From Clostridia bacterium (GTDB lineage: Bacteria; Bacillota; Clostridia; TANB77; CAG-508), in contig CAAGKK010000009.1 in assembly GCA_900770385.1 (NCBI GenBank), positions 1-23,375 on the forward strand: a stretch of DNA of 23,375 nt. Direction: 5' to 3'. Numbering within the stretch: the first letter of the stretch is position 1; each line of letters begins with the position of its first letter. A program made the translations under genes and the position numbers. Under the pieces are notes generated by a model. It was not told the DNA's origin. It saw only the letters and a program-made list of their open reading frames with translations, and searched no databases. Shown one piece after another: positions 23,338 through 23,375 of this stretch.

Positions 23338-23375
23338 ATGAAAAGAAAAAGAGAAAAAAATAGAATTTGGACAAC
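23338..23375 (+). CDS. 5' fragment of a divergent gene, product unknown
   Basis: The only plus-strand gene, cut by the window edge. A GAAAGGA ribosome-binding site lies 8 bases before the ATG at 23338. The 12 readable residues, MKRKREKNRIWT, are strongly basic. They could be the cytoplasmic lead of a membrane protein, such as an LCP or chain-length regulator often found at glycan loci, or the start of a helix-turn-helix protein; some IS3-type OrfA proteins begin with a similar basic run before W-T. The fragment is too short to decide. Confidence 0.6.
   Translation, partial: MKRKREKNRIWT

Noticed and set aside
1..23375. tRNA or rRNA genes, CRISPR arrays, phage genes
   Set aside because: No cloverleaf or rRNA-like segments, no regularly spaced direct repeats, and no phage structural or integrase genes were seen.

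Overview
The window is very AT-rich. Every complete gene lies on the minus strand and only a divergent 5' fragment at the right edge is on plus. TGG codes for Trp and TGA is used as a stop (the ATGA overlaps at 16983-16986, 20751-20754 and 22326-22329), so the standard bacterial code applies. Strong AGGAGG-type ribosome-binding sites, a dimeric bacterial glycyl-tRNA synthetase and a TagO/WecA-type initiator fit a low-GC Gram-positive, such as a host-associated Bacilli/Mollicutes-related lineage. That placement is inference from composition and gene families, not from a marker phylogeny.

Left region (1-4900), housekeeping: a PflX-type radical SAM protein, a membrane-anchored protein with a decayed-looking nucleotidyltransferase fold, glycyl-tRNA synthetase behind its own promoter and with no T-box, and pyrimidine-nucleoside phosphorylase. 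A clear Rho-independent terminator (4902-4927) separates this block from the rest.

Middle and right region (4913-23057), a surface-glycan locus of 15 genes. In transcription order (right to left) it runs: polyprenyl-phosphate glycosyltransferase (GT2), DUF2304 membrane protein, Wzx-like flippase, gmhA, GT9 heptosyltransferase-like enzyme, hldE, gmhB, WbuB-like GT4, then capE-capF-capG, a terminator, a DUF1972 rhamnosyltransferase-like GT4, a 683-residue GT-C-like membrane protein, a tandem-domain GT2, a polysaccharide deacetylase, and tagO behind its own palindrome-containing promoter. Most neighbours overlap or lie within about 10 bases.

How the genes fit together (inference): TagO would start the lipid-linked glycan with GlcNAc-1-P. 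CapE, CapF and CapG make UDP-N-acetyl-L-fucosamine and the WbuB-like enzyme is the natural FucNAc transferase. GmhA, HldE and GmhB supply all activities for ADP-D-glycero-beta-D-manno-heptose and the GT9 enzyme would add the heptose. The flippase exports the lipid-linked product. The GT2/DUF2304 pair and the GT-C-like protein suggest a second, extracytoplasmic decoration step, and the deacetylase may trim N-acetyl groups outside the cell. No convincing Wzy polymerase, ligase, chain-length regulator, HldD epimerase or dTDP-rhamnose gene is present, so the pathway must use genes elsewhere.

The features most worth a second look are the complete ADP-heptose pathway in an apparently Gram-positive genome, the pairing of a FucNAc cassette with a GlcNAc initiator, the 32-base perfect palindrome over the tagO promoter, the three inverted repeats in the divergent intergenic region, and the degenerate nucleotidyltransferase-like protein.
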